Of a DNA stretch of 64,000 nt, positions 36,134 to 45,090 are shown one piece after another; positions within the stretch are counted from its first letter, which is position 1; each line of letters opens with the position of its first letter. A program made the translations under genes and the position numbers. The stretch lies in the NCBI GenBank assembly GCA_963822955.1, contig CAWGJS010000002.1, positions 744,001 through 808,000 of the forward strand, given 5' to 3'. Under the pieces are notes generated by a model that searched no databases, was not told the DNA's origin, and saw only the letters and a program-made list of their open reading frames with translations. Source of the stretch: JAJYUU01 sp963822955. Lineage in GTDB: Bacteria; Actinomycetota; Actinomycetes; Streptosporangiales; Streptosporangiaceae.

Positions 36134-37153
36134 TCAGGACTGGGCGAGCAGGCTCGTCCCGACCAGGGCGGCGAGGTCGGCCAGCCGGTTGGAATAGCCC
36201 CACTCGTTGTCGTACCAGCCGATCACCTTGACCTGGTCACCGAAGACCATGGTCAGCTGCGAGTCGAAGGTGCACGAGTACGGCGTGCCGACGATGTCGG
36301 AGGACACGATCGGGTCGGCGGTGTAATGCAGGTACCCCTTGAGCGGCCCGTCGGCAGCGGCGCGGTAGGCAGAATTGACCTCATCGACGCTGACCTCCCG
36401 GTCGAGCTGGACGACCAGGTCGGTCACCGAACCGTCCACCACCGGGACCCGCATGGACATCCCGTCCAGCTTGCCCTTCAGCTCGGGCAGCACGAGCGCC
36501 GTGGCCTTGGCCGCGCCGGTCGTGGTCGGGATGATGTTCTGCGCGGCCGCCCTGGCCCGCCGCAGGTCCTTATGCGGGAAGTCGAGTATCACCTGGTCAT
36601 TGGTGTAGGCGTGGATGGTCGTCATCAGCCCCTTGCGGATGCCGAAGCTGTCATTGAGAACCTTGGCCATCGGCGCCACGCAGTTCGTCGTGCAGGACGC
36701 GTTGGAGATGATGTTGTGTCGCGCCGGGTCGTAAGAGTCGTCGTTGACGCCCATCACGATCGTGATGTCCTCGCCCTTGGCCGGTGCTGAGATGATCACC
36801 TTCCGAGCGCCGCCAGCCAGGTGCTTCCCGGCGTCCGCTGCGGTGGTGAACCGGCCGGTGGACTCGATCACGACGTCAACCCCGAGCTCACCCCACGGCA
36901 GCGCGGCCGGGTCCCGCTCGGTCAGCATCTTGATCGAGTGACTGCCGATCCGCAGGACATCGCCGTCCGCGGTCACGTCGACGTCAAGCGTGCCGAGGAC
37001 CGTGTCGTATTTCAGCAGGTGAGCGACGGTCGCGAGGTCGCCAAGGTCGTTCGCCGCGACGATCTCGAGGTCGCCTCCGGCGCCAGCGTGCACCGCCCGC
37101 CAGAAATTCCGCCCAATCCGGCCAAACCCGTTAATTCCCACCCGGACACTCAC
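36134..37153 (-). CDS. gap: Glyceraldehyde-3-phosphate dehydrogenase, type I
   Basis: A 339-residue NAD-dependent glycolytic enzyme. RVGINGFGRIGRNFWRA binds NAD, and the catalytic Cys is in SNASCTTNCVAPMAKVL. WYDNEWGYSNRL is the C-terminal signature. GTG 37153 is chosen because GGGAG lies about 10 nt upstream and residues before it are not conserved; the frame is open to 37195. It heads the gap-pgk-tpiA unit and faces away from a small membrane protein gene. Confidence 0.96.
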   Translation of the reverse strand: MSVRVGINGFGRIGRNFWRAVHAGAGGDLEIVAANDLGDLATVAHLLKYDTVLGTLDVDVTADGDVLRIGSHSIKMLTERDPAALPWGELGVDVVIESTGRFTTAADAGKHLAGGARKVIISAPAKGEDITIVMGVNDDSYDPARHNIISNASCTTNCVAPMAKVLNDSFGIRKGLMTTIHAYTNDQVILDFPHKDLRRARAAAQNIIPTTTGAAKATALVLPELKGKLDGMSMRVPVVDGSVTDLVVQLDREVSVDEVNSAYRAAADGPLKGYLHYTADPIVSSDIVGTPYSCTFDSQLTMVFGDQVKVIGWYDNEWGYSNRLADLAALVGTSLLAQS

Positions 37154-37309
37154 TGCAGTACACTCCCTGGTCTCGTCCGCAGCTAGCGGTCGCAACCCTA
37201 CCGGAACAGCCGTCGTCCGCGACGACTGAGCGGCCCTGGGCGGCCCAGGGCTGCCCTATGCTGGCTCCCGTTGCCTTGCCAGGCTCGGCCGGCGCGGAGG
37301 AGAATCCCC

Positions 37310-37954
37310 ATGATCCAGGGCGTCAGCCGGATGACCTCCAGGCCCGCCGGGAGGGCGAGCACCGTCCTCGCGCTGGGCCTTGCTGTTGCCGCCGCAGTTG
37401 CCGGTGCCGTTCTCTGGGGCCTGGTCGCCCTGGTGATCCACCGCCAGCTATCGCTGATCGGCCTGCTCATCGGCCTCGGCGCGGGCGCAGCCGTGGCCAG
37501 GTACCGGCCTGGGCACCGGCCGACCCTTATCGCCGGCGCCGTCATCGCCGTGGGCGGCTGCGCCCTCGGCACCTTCCTGGCGATCGTCTTCACACTGCTT
37601 GACTCACAGGTCAGCCTCAGCACGATCGTCTCGAACCTCAGCATCATCCTGCACGGCTACCCTGGCGCCGTCGGCGACATCGGGCTGCTGTTCTGGCTCA
37701 TCGCCGCATACGCCGCCATCAGGGTCCCGCTGCGCAGCCAGCGAGCGGCGGCAGCGCTCCCGGCCGGGGCATCCGGGCCAGCGCCGGCCGATCCATCACC
37801 AGGCAGTCCGGCACCTGACGGTCCGGCAGCTGACGGTCCGGTGGCTGACGGCCTCGCGCCCATGACCGACACCGCGCCCGGCGCGGCCGGCGAGCCAGAC
37901 GCCGGGTCGCCGCCTGCGGCCGGCTACGGATCCTCAGCTGACCTGTGTCCGTGA
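37310..37954 (+). CDS. Uncharacterised four-helix membrane protein with Pro/Ala-rich tail
   Basis: About 214 residues. GGAGGAGA at 37297-37304 supports ATG 37310. Four hydrophobic segments occupy residues about 15-35, 42-60, 68-95 and 115-132, followed by a charged stop (VPLRSQR) and an 80-residue disordered tail of PAPDGPAADGPVADG-like repeats. It lies divergent to gap and convergent to whiA (21-nt gap). The family is not recognised. Confidence 0.7.
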   Translation: MIQGVSRMTSRPAGRASTVLALGLAVAAAVAGAVLWGLVALVIHRQLSLIGLLIGLGAGAAVARYRPGHRPTLIAGAVIAVGGCALGTFLAIVFTLLDSQVSLSTIVSNLSIILHGYPGAVGDIGLLFWLIAAYAAIRVPLRSQRAAAALPAGASGPAPADPSPGSPAPDGPAADGPVADGLAPMTDTAPGAAGEPDAGSPPAAGYGSSADLCP

Positions 37955-37975
37955 TGAGCACGGGAACGGCGGTGA

Positions 37976-38956
37976 TCAGGGCACCAGCATGTCCGCCGTC
38001 AATGTGGCTTCGGTATTCGGCACGCCAAGTTCCATCGCCCGGCGGTCTGCCAGCGCGAGCAGCCGCCTGATCCGGCCGGCGATCGCGTCCTTGGTCAGGG
38101 CCGGCTCGGCCAGCTGGCCGAGCTCCTCCAGGCTCGCCTGGCGGTGCTTGATCCGCAGTTCGCCGGCCACGATCAGGTGCTCGGGCGCCTCGTCGCCGAG
38201 AATCTCGAGCGCCCGCTCGACCCGGGCGCCGGCCGCGACGGCGGCGCGGGCACTGCGCCGCAAGTTGGCGTCGTCGAAGTTGGCGAGCCGGTTCGCGGTG
38301 GCCCTGACTTCGCGGCGGATGCGGCGCTCCTCCCAGGCGAGCACGCTGTCGTGCGCGCCCAGCCGGGTCAGCAGCGCGCTGATCGAGTCACCATCGCGGA
38401 CCACAACCCGGTCGACGCCACGCACGTCGCGGGCCTTGGCATGAATCTTCAGCCGGCGGGCGGCGCCCACCATCGCCAGCGCAGCCTCCGGGCCCGGGCA
38501 GGTCACCTCGAGGGACATGGATCGGCCCGGCTCGGTCAGGCTGCCGTGCGCGAGGAACGCACCGCGCCAGGCGGCCTCACAGTCGCAGGTCGTGCCCGAG
38601 ACCACCTGGCGGGGCAGGCCGCGAACCGGGCGGCCACGGTTGTCGACGAGGCCGGACTGCCGGGCCAGGCTCTCGCCGTCGGTGTGCACCCGGACGACGT
38701 ACCTGTTGCCCTTGCGCAGCCCGCCGGGGGCCACTACGACCAGGTCGGAGGCATGCCCGAACACCTCGGCAATGTCCTTGCGCAGGCGGCGCGCCGCCGC
38801 CCCGGTGTCCAGTTCGGCCTCCACGACGATTCGGCCGGCCGCCAGGTGCAGGCCACCCGCGAACCGCAGGATGGTCGACACCTCGGCCTTACGGCAGCAT
38901 GGCTTCAGCACCGTTACCCTGCTGAGCTCATCCTTGACCAGGCCGGTCAGCGCCAT
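37976..38956 (-). CDS. whiA: Sporulation/division regulator WhiA
   Basis: A 326-residue DNA-binding protein with an N-terminal LAGLIDADG homing-endonuclease-like domain lacking catalytic acids and a C-terminal helix-turn-helix. MALTGLVKDELSRV is the typical start; RGAFLAHGSLTEPGRSMSLE and the C-terminal LEELGQLAEPALTKDAIAGR are characteristic. In Streptomyces WhiA activates septation genes with WhiB. ATG 38956 lies 3 nt after the yvcK stop, so it is the last gene of the uvrC-rapZ-yvcK-whiA operon. Confidence 0.95.
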   Translation of the reverse strand: MALTGLVKDELSRVTVLKPCCRKAEVSTILRFAGGLHLAAGRIVVEAELDTGAAARRLRKDIAEVFGHASDLVVVAPGGLRKGNRYVVRVHTDGESLARQSGLVDNRGRPVRGLPRQVVSGTTCDCEAAWRGAFLAHGSLTEPGRSMSLEVTCPGPEAALAMVGAARRLKIHAKARDVRGVDRVVVRDGDSISALLTRLGAHDSVLAWEERRIRREVRATANRLANFDDANLRRSARAAVAAGARVERALEILGDEAPEHLIVAGELRIKHRQASLEELGQLAEPALTKDAIAGRIRRLLALADRRAMELGVPNTEATLTADMLVP

Positions 38957-38959
38957 CGG

Positions 38960-39955
38960 TCACTCCCCCTCAAATATCTGCGCGAATGCGCCTGCCAGGC
39001 GCCTCGGATCGTGCCGTGGCGAGCCGTCGTCGACGGCCAGATCGGCCAGCACGAGACGGGCGCCGAGCAGTCCAGCGGTCTTTTCCAGGTCGGGCGTCGC
39101 CCCCCCGGCCGCGGCACGGTCGGCAAGCACGACGTCAATCGCCAGATCAGGCGCGTGGTCCGCCAGGACCTCCAGGTGGGTGTGCGGCGAGAAGCCCTCC
39201 GTCTCACCGGGTTGCGGCGCCAGATTCAGCGCTACCAGCCTCCGCGCTCGAGTACCTACTAGCGCCGCGGCCAGTTCCGGTACCAGCAGGTGCGGTAGCA
39301 CGCTGGTGAACCACGAGCCCGGTCCGAGCACCACCCAGTCCGCCGCCCCGATCGCCTGCACTGCCTCCGGGCACGCGGGCGGGTCGGCGGGTATCAGCGA
39401 TACCGACCGTACTCGTCCTGTGGTCTCCGCGCAGGCCACCTGACCCCGAACTGTGCTCAGCTCGTCCGGCCTGTCCGGATCTGCCCCCTCAACTTCTGCC
39501 ACCAGATCGAGTGGCACCGCTGACATCGGCAGCACCCGGCCATGCGCCCCGAGCAATCTGGCCACCCACTCCAGGCCCTGGACGGTGTCGCCGAGCAGCT
39601 CCCACAGCGCCACGATCAGTACGTTGCCAACCGAATGACCGGTGAGTCCCTCTTCACCCTGCAGGTCGCCGCCGCCCGCGAACCGATGCTGGATCACCCG
39701 GCTCCAGGTGGTGCCCCAGGCATCGTCACCGCAGAGCGCTGCCAGTGCCATTCGCAGATCACCGGGCGGCAGCACTCCGAACTCCCGGCGGAGCCTGCCG
39801 CTCGACCCGCCATCGTCGGCGACGGTCACGACCGCGGTCAGGTCCCTGGTGACCCGTCGCAGGCCCGACAATGACGCATACAGGCCATGCCCGCCGCCGA
39901 GCGCGACCACCTTGCGGTTCTGCGGCCTGCCGGGCGTAGTGGCAGATTCGGTCAT
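38960..39955 (-). CDS. yvcK: Gluconeogenesis factor YvcK/CofD-like protein
   Basis: A 331-residue protein of the YvcK (GlmR) family, linked to UDP-sugar sensing and cell-wall precursor supply. VVALGGGHGLYASLSGLR is the nucleotide-sugar binding start, then VTVADDGGSSGRLRREFGVL and GNVLIVALWELLG. ATG 39955 is 17 nt after the rapZ stop. The longer frame reaching 40018 would overlap rapZ and is rejected. The gene is co-directional with rapZ and whiA. Confidence 0.93.
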   Translation of the reverse strand: MTESATTPGRPQNRKVVALGGGHGLYASLSGLRRVTRDLTAVVTVADDGGSSGRLRREFGVLPPGDLRMALAALCGDDAWGTTWSRVIQHRFAGGGDLQGEEGLTGHSVGNVLIVALWELLGDTVQGLEWVARLLGAHGRVLPMSAVPLDLVAEVEGADPDRPDELSTVRGQVACAETTGRVRSVSLIPADPPACPEAVQAIGAADWVVLGPGSWFTSVLPHLLVPELAAALVGTRARRLVALNLAPQPGETEGFSPHTHLEVLADHAPDLAIDVVLADRAAAGGATPDLEKTAGLLGARLVLADLAVDDGSPRHDPRRLAGAFAQIFEGE

Positions 39956-39972
39956 GCTGACACGCGGCCGTC

Positions 39973-40836
39973 CTACTCGCGGCCCAGGTCGCGGTGCGCA
40001 ACCTGAATGCCGGGCCATTTCTCCGACAGCCTGGCCGCCATCTCATCCGCTATGACAACGCTGCGGTGCTTGCCGCCGGTGCAGCCGACTGCCAGCAGCA
40101 CGAAGTGACGACCGCTCTTGTCGTAGCCAGCCAGCGCGATCTCGACCGCGCGCACGAATGCGTCGAGGAACTCGGTCGCACCTGGCTGGCTGAGGACGTA
40201 ATCGATGACCGCTGCGTCGCGGCCGGTCTGCGGGGCCAGTTCCGGTACCCAGTGCGGATTCGGCAGGAACCGGCAGTCGGCCACCATGTCCGCGTCCATC
40301 GGCAGGCCGTACTTGAATCCGAACGAGACGACGCTGACGCGCAACGCCGCTTCGGCTTCGGTGGCGAAGGCGTCACGCATCCTGGCGCGCAGTTCGTGCA
40401 CGTTCAGCGCACTGGTGTCCAGGATCAGGTCAGCCTCAGCGCGCATGCCCTGCAGCAGCTCGCGCTCTGCCGCGATGCCGTCTACTATCCGGCCGCTGCC
40501 CTGCAGCGGGTGCGGCCGGGCCACACTGTCAAACCGGCGTACCAGCGTCTCGTCTGCCGCCTCCAGGAAAACCACGTACGGCCGGACGCCGCGCGCATTA
40601 AGGTCACTGATCGCCGACTTCAGATCAGTCGAGAACGCGCGGCTGCGGATATCAACAACAGCGGCAAGCCGTGGCACCGCTTCGCCGGCCCGCCTGGCCA
40701 GATCTGCCATGGTGGGCAGCATGTCGGCGGGCAGGTTATCGGCGACGAACCAGTCCAGGTCCTCCAGCGACTTTGCCGCTGTGCTCCGGCCGGCCCCTGA
40801 CAGCCCGGTAATGATCACGATCTCCTGCTGCGTCAT
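39973..40836 (-). CDS. rapZ: RNase adapter/nucleotide-binding protein RapZ family
   Basis: A 287-residue P-loop protein (YvcJ/RapZ). Walker A is IITGLSGAGRSTAAKSL, Walker B-like FVADNLPADMLPT, and the C-terminal domain has FGFKYGLPMDADMVADCRF and VGCTGGKHRSVVIADEMA. ATG 40836 overlaps the uvrC TGA by 4 nt (ATGA), favouring it over an ATG 15 nt upstream. In Enterobacteria RapZ regulates glmS sRNA decay; in actinomycetes its partner is unknown, but the linkage with yvcK and whiA is conserved. Confidence 0.93.
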   Translation of the reverse strand: MTQQEIVIITGLSGAGRSTAAKSLEDLDWFVADNLPADMLPTMADLARRAGEAVPRLAAVVDIRSRAFSTDLKSAISDLNARGVRPYVVFLEAADETLVRRFDSVARPHPLQGSGRIVDGIAAERELLQGMRAEADLILDTSALNVHELRARMRDAFATEAEAALRVSVVSFGFKYGLPMDADMVADCRFLPNPHWVPELAPQTGRDAAVIDYVLSQPGATEFLDAFVRAVEIALAGYDKSGRHFVLLAVGCTGGKHRSVVIADEMAARLSEKWPGIQVAHRDLGRE

Positions 40837-43047
40837 CCCGTCCGCGTCCATCCCGCCCCGCCCCCATCAGCACTGTCGCTGTGCGCGCTGGCCGGATGCC
40901 CGCCCGCACCGCTCTTGCCGACTGCACGATCGTTCCCGCCCGCACTGCTCATGCCCGCTGCACTTCCGTCGCCGGCTGCACTTCCGTCGCCGGCTGCGCT
41001 GTCATTGCCGGCTGCACTTCCGTTGCCGGCTGCGCTTCCGTTTTCGTGCAGCGCCGCATACACCGCCGCGGCCGTCCGCTGGCCCAGCCCTTGCACGGCG
41101 GCAATCTCCTGCACCGTCGCCGCGGAGAGCTTGCGCACCGACCCGAACTGGCGCAGTAGCGTAGCGCGTCGCGCCGGGCCCAGCCCAGGGATGTCATCGA
41201 GTTCACTGACAGTCAGCGCGGCCCGGCGCTTGGCCCGGTGATAGGCAATCGCGAACCTGTGCGCCTCGTCGCGGACGCGCTGCAGCAGGTAAAGGCCCTC
41301 GCTGCTGCGCGGCAGGATCACCGGCCCGTCTTCGCCGGGCAGCCAGACCTCTTCCAGCCGCTTGGCCAGGCCGCAGACCGCGACGTCGACGATGCCGAGC
41401 TCGTCGAGCGCGCGCACCGCCGCCGCCACCTGAGCCGGGCCGCCGTCAATCACCAGCAGGTTCGGCGGGTAGGAGAACTTATGCCGCGCCAGGCCCGTCA
41501 CCGGCTGGCCCGGCCGACCCCGCTCCCTCGGCGCCTGCCTCCGCAGTGGCACCACTGGTGCTGGACTGGCCGGCTTTCTCGCCGAGGTAGCGCCGGAACC
41601 GCCGCGTGATCACCTCATGGATGGCAGCGACGTCATCCGTGCCATCCAGGCCCTTGATCGCGAACCGGCGGTACTCAGATTTCCTCGCCAGGCCGTCTTC
41701 GAAGACGACCATTGACGCCACCACGTGCGTTCCCTGCAGGTTGGAGACGTCATAGCTCTCGATCCGCAGCGGCGCGTCGTCCAGCCCGAGTGACTCCTGG
41801 ATCTCGCTCAGCGCGACACTGCGAGTGGTGAGGTCACTGGCCCGGCGCGTCTTGTGCAGTGCGAGCGACTCGCCCGCATTCCGGGCCACAGTGTCCAGCA
41901 GCGCCTTCTTGTCCCCGCGCTGCGGCACTCGCAAGCTGACCCGGCCGCCGCGCCTTCCGGTCAGCCACTCCTCCACCGTGGCCTGATCAGGCGGCAGCGC
42001 GGGCACCAGCACCTCGCGCGGGATCGCCGAGGGCTCATTGGCAGCTGAGCGGCTGCGGCCAGCTCGGCTGGTGGCCCCGGCCGACGCTGTCGGCCGATCC
42101 GAAGCGACGGGGTCGGAGTCATAGACCTGGCCGAGGAAGTGCTCAACAAGATCGGCAGTGCTGACGTCCTCCACCTTGTCCAGGACCCAGCCGCGCTGTC
42201 CGCGCACCCGGCCACCGCGGACGTAGAACACCTGCACCGCGGCCTCGAGCTGATCCTCCGCCAGCGCGATCACGTCACAGTCAGTGCCGTCGGGCAGCAC
42301 GACCGCCTGCTTCTCCAGGGCGCGCTGCAGCGCCTGGATGTCGTCACGCAGCCTGGCGGCCCGCTCGTACTCCTCGGCGGCTGACGCCGTCCGCATCTGT
42401 GCTTCCAGCCGCCGGGTGAACTTGCCGGTCTGGCCGGCCATGAAATCGCAGAATTCCTCGGCCAGCGCCCGGTGGTCGGCCGCATCGATCCGGCCGACGC
42501 ACGGCGCTGAGCACTTGTCGATGTAGCCAAGCAGGCACGGGCGGCCGATCTGGCCAGCGCGCTTGAAGACTCCGGCTGAGCAGGTCCGGACCGGGAACAC
42601 CCGCAGCAGAGTGTCTACTGTGTCCCTGATTGCCCAGGCGTGCGAGTAGGGCCCGAAGTACCGGACGCCGCGACGCTTAGCCCCGCGCATGACCTGTACC
42701 CGCGGGAACTCCTCGTCCATGGTGACGGCCAGGTACGGGTAGCTCTTGTCATCGCGGTAGCGGACGTTGAACCGGGGATCGAACTCCTTGATCCAGGAGT
42801 ACTCGAGCTGGAGCGCCTCGACCTCGGTGCCTACGACGGTCCAGTCCACCTGCGCGGCGGCCTGCAGCATCGACTGAGTGCGCGGGTGCAGGCTCGCGAA
42901 GTCGGCAAAGTAGGAGTTGAGCCGGGAGCGCAGGTTCTTGGCCTTGCCGACATAGACGACCCGGCCCCGGCCGTCACGAAACCGGTAGACGCCAGGCGAC
43001 TCCGGGATTGAGCCGGGCGCCGGCCGGTAACTCGCCGGATCTGCCAC
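40833..43047 (-). CDS. uvrC: Excinuclease ABC subunit C, interrupted by a +1 frameshift, with repetitive C-terminus
   Basis: Nucleotide-excision-repair endonuclease making both incisions. The GIY-YIG domain begins GVYRFRDGRGRVVYVGKAKN, the Cys cluster is in KCSAPCVGRI, and the UVR motif in RAARLRDDIQALQ. After the segment ending GSAG the frame needs one extra base removed near 41505-41545. It then continues ARHKFSYPPNLLVIDGGPAQ (RNase-H-like domain, metal Asp) and DEAHRFAIAYHRAKR, and ends in the HhH pair DIPGLGPARRATLLRQFGSV. A 70-residue Gly/Ala/Ser repeat tail follows. Repaired length is about 737 residues, longer than usual. The stop overlaps rapZ. Confidence 0.9.
40957..41046 (-). repeat. 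18-bp minisatellite encoding the UvrC C-terminal tail
   Basis: Five tandem 18-bp units of the form GCTGCACTTCCGTCGCCG (plus strand), two of them identical, are followed by two degenerate units down to about 40921. On the coding strand they specify a hexapeptide of type G-N/D-G-S-A-A. The units lie in frame, so copy-number change would alter only tail length. Confidence 0.85.
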
Positions 43048-43186
43048 AGGGCAACTCTATGCACTCGCGGAGACAGTGCTCTCCAAGCTCTGGCCAGGTT
43101 GCCCAGGCTCTGGCCGGAATCCTGACAGGCAAATCCGGCACCGGGTCACGAGCGCCCTGCGGACGCGGCGGTAGCTTGCGCCGGGG

Positions 43187-43393
43187 CTACTCGCCGGCCT
43201 CGGTGTGCGCCGCGCGCAGCAGAGCCAGGACTTCGCTCTCCCGGTACCGGCGGTGACCGCCGAGCGTCCGGACCGATGTCAGCCGGCCGTCCCGCGCCCA
43301 GCGCGTCACAGTCTTAGGATCGACCCGGAACATTGCCGCCACTTCGGCGGGAGTCAGGAGCCTCTCGGCATCCGGGACTGTCCTGCCGCTCAT
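43187..43393 (-). CDS. bldC: BldC, MerR-like developmental regulator
   Basis: A 68-residue single winged-HTH protein of the BldC family, which binds direct repeats cooperatively and controls entry into development in Streptomyces. The core LLTPAEVAAMFRVDPKTVTR and TLGGHRRYRESEVLALL is nearly identical to the streptomycete protein. ATG 43393 has AGGAGG about 10 nt upstream and gives exactly the family length; the frame is open a further 66 nt. It is monocistronic, between uvrC and a cupin gene. Confidence 0.94.
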   Translation of the reverse strand: MSGRTVPDAERLLTPAEVAAMFRVDPKTVTRWARDGRLTSVRTLGGHRRYRESEVLALLRAAHTEAGE

Positions 43394-43457
43394 CCCGATC
43401 GCCTCCTGCCCCAGGCCGGCCTGAGCCAGTCCCGGATTTGCTTTCATCCCTTTACCC

Positions 43458-43487
43458 ACTGTAGCGCTAACTTCTTAATACGGGCAA
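43458..43487 (-). promoter_or_regulatory. Putative promoter of bldC
   Basis: On the minus strand TTGCCC and TACAGT are separated by 18 nt, in an unusually AT-rich patch (TATTAAGAAGTTAG). They lie about 65 nt before the bldC start. Pattern only; no transcript evidence. Confidence 0.35.
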
Positions 43488-43535
43488 AATAGCGTCCGGC
43501 AGACGGCAGCCGGAGCGCTGAGCTCCCGCCATTCG

Positions 43536-43868
43536 TCAGCCAGACCGCGAGTACTCGGCCGGCGCGAAGATGACCACGACGGCAAGATCCTCGGTTATCT
43601 CGGTGAATCTGTGTACTTCCCCGGCTGGGACGTAAATAACAGAGCCCGGACCGACTGGTACGCGAGCGCCGCCCGACTCCAGCGTGGCCCGGCCAGCGGT
43701 CACCAGGTAGATCTCGTCCTCGGTGTGCGGCTCCTGGCCGTCGAAGCCGCCGCCCGGGATTGAGTACGTGCCAACACTCAGGTCAGCTACCCGCAGGTGC
43801 TCGACCCAAGCGACCTGCTCCCCCGCTGCCGGCCCGCTGAACTGGCCGGCACTCGTGATGACCTGCAT
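43536..43868 (-). CDS. Cupin-domain protein
   Basis: A 110-residue single-domain cupin. Metal-binding residues appear in EPHTEDEIYLVTAGRATLE (motif 1: H, E) and VPAGEVHRFTEITEDL (motif 2: H). ATG 43868 is preceded by GGAGGAGC. The upstream-open frame overlaps the GNAT gene and is not conserved in appearance. A small beta-barrel of this type often binds metal and acts as an isomerase or sensor; no substrate can be assigned. Confidence 0.85.
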   Translation of the reverse strand: MQVITSAGQFSGPAAGEQVAWVEHLRVADLSVGTYSIPGGGFDGQEPHTEDEIYLVTAGRATLESGGARVPVGPGSVIYVPAGEVHRFTEITEDLAVVVIFAPAEYSRSG

Positions 43869-43939
43869 CGGCGCTGCTCCTCCGGGTTTCCCCTGACGCT
43901 GTGTCTTCCTCTGACGCTGTGCCCGGTGTGTCTGTCCTG

Positions 43940-44575
43940 CTACGCCGGCGCGAGCTGCGGCTCGCGCCACATCAGCCAGAACGTCGGCCCGCCGCCGGGG
44001 ATGGTCAGCTCGGCAGTGACGCGGAATCCATGGCGCTGGTAGAACGGGACATTGCTTTCCTTGCTGCATTCCAGGTAGGCCGGCTCACCGGCAGCATCGC
44101 ACCGGACCAGCCTTGACCGCATGAGCTCGCTGCCGACGCCGGTGCCCTGCGCAGGCGGATCGGTACCGATCCCGGACAGATACCAGTGCGGCCGCTCGGG
44201 ATGAACTCGCTGCAGCGCGCCAAAGGTCACGCTGGCAACGGCCAGCCGGGATCGGAGCCTGAACACGACGGACGGCGTCGCCGCGAGCTGCCGCCACAGC
44301 GGGGGACGCCACGTTCCTGGTGCCATCCAGATCGCGCAGCCTTGCACCTGCCCGCCCGCGATCGCCACCTCGGTGCCGTCGGAGCGCAGGCCGGTGCCCC
44401 GAAGCGCCGATGCGAAGAACAGCGGAAGCCGACGCTGGCGCATCCGATCGTCAGGGAAGATCCACCGCATCACGGGATCGTCATCGAACGCCCTGGTCAG
44501 GGCTGCGACTGCGGCGTTCAGGTCGGCGCGAGCCAGCGGCCGGACGGTTCGTGCGCCGCCGCTCGTCTGGGCCAC
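43940..44575 (-). CDS. GNAT-family N-acetyltransferase
   Basis: A 211-residue acetyltransferase. The acetyl-CoA binding motif is PPAQGTGVGSELM (Q-x-x-G-x-G/A), preceded by WYLSGIGTDP and followed by AYLECSKESNVPFYQRHGFR, the usual strand-helix after the CoA site. The N-terminus is RPLARADLNAAVAALTRAF. GTG 44575 sits 6 nt after a TACCCT -10-like element and has no ribosome site. Substrate unknown. Confidence 0.88.
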   Translation of the reverse strand: MAQTSGGARTVRPLARADLNAAVAALTRAFDDDPVMRWIFPDDRMRQRRLPLFFASALRGTGLRSDGTEVAIAGGQVQGCAIWMAPGTWRPPLWRQLAATPSVVFRLRSRLAVASVTFGALQRVHPERPHWYLSGIGTDPPAQGTGVGSELMRSRLVRCDAAGEPAYLECSKESNVPFYQRHGFRVTAELTIPGGGPTFWLMWREPQLAPA

Positions 44576-44581
44576 CTTGGC

Positions 44582-44587
44582 AGGGTA
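44582..44587 (-). promoter_or_regulatory. Putative -10 element of a leaderless transcript (GNAT)
   Basis: On the minus strand TACCCT lies 6 nt before GTG 44575; no ribosome site. Confidence 0.35.
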
Positions 44588-44704
44588 TCAGCCGACCAGC
44601 GCAGTAGCGGATGACCGATTACGGCCGACGAAGAATGGCCGGAACTCGTCTGTTACGTGCGGATCGGCCGGAAAGGATCCGGGGCGGACGAGACAGCCAC
44701 CGCC

Positions 44705-44995
44705 CTAGAAGCGGTCAGTGAGGACGAAGGAGGCACGCCCCTGCTCGTCGAGCTGCGCATCGAGCTCCCGGTCCTCGACGACGCCCGCTGCGTCCTGCTG
44801 TACATATACGCGGGCGCCAGCGTCGTCGATAACGGCGTCGTCGGGCTGGCGGCCCTCCAGGGACAGCGCCAGCCTTCCTTCCTCGCTGCCCTGCATGGAC
44901 ATGCGAAGTCCAGCGTCAGCCGGAACGCCCGGCTGGGACGTCAGCGCACGGATCGTGTCGGCGGCCCTGTCGGTTAGCGTCAGCACAGTCAGCAC
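44705..44995 (-). CDS. HesB/IscA-fold protein lacking cysteines
   Basis: A 96-residue protein with the size and strand pattern of A-type iron-sulfur carriers (LTLTDRAADTIRALTSQPGV at the start, then GLRMSMQ, and an ARVYVQQDAAGVVEDRELDA region where IscA would have its first cysteine and the following beta turn). No cysteine occurs anywhere, so it cannot ligate a cluster in the classical way. GTG 44995 is used; GTG 44986 fits the GCGAGG site better in spacing. It is a single gene. Similar cysteine-less relatives are annotated in streptomycetes as adhesin-like (from memory); role unknown. Confidence 0.75.
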   Translation of the reverse strand: MLTVLTLTDRAADTIRALTSQPGVPADAGLRMSMQGSEEGRLALSLEGRQPDDAVIDDAGARVYVQQDAAGVVEDRELDAQLDEQGRASFVLTDRF

Positions 44996-45090
44996 CTCGC
45001 TCGGTAGGTAACTGTGGGATGGCTGATGACCCTGCCCCGCTCCCCTCGGCTCAAACGGCTGCGAACAGAGAATCGGGACGGCCGCCCCGC

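Noticed and set aside
40921..41046. CRISPR-like array
   Set aside because: Units are contiguous 18-bp repeats without spacers and lie in frame within uvrC.
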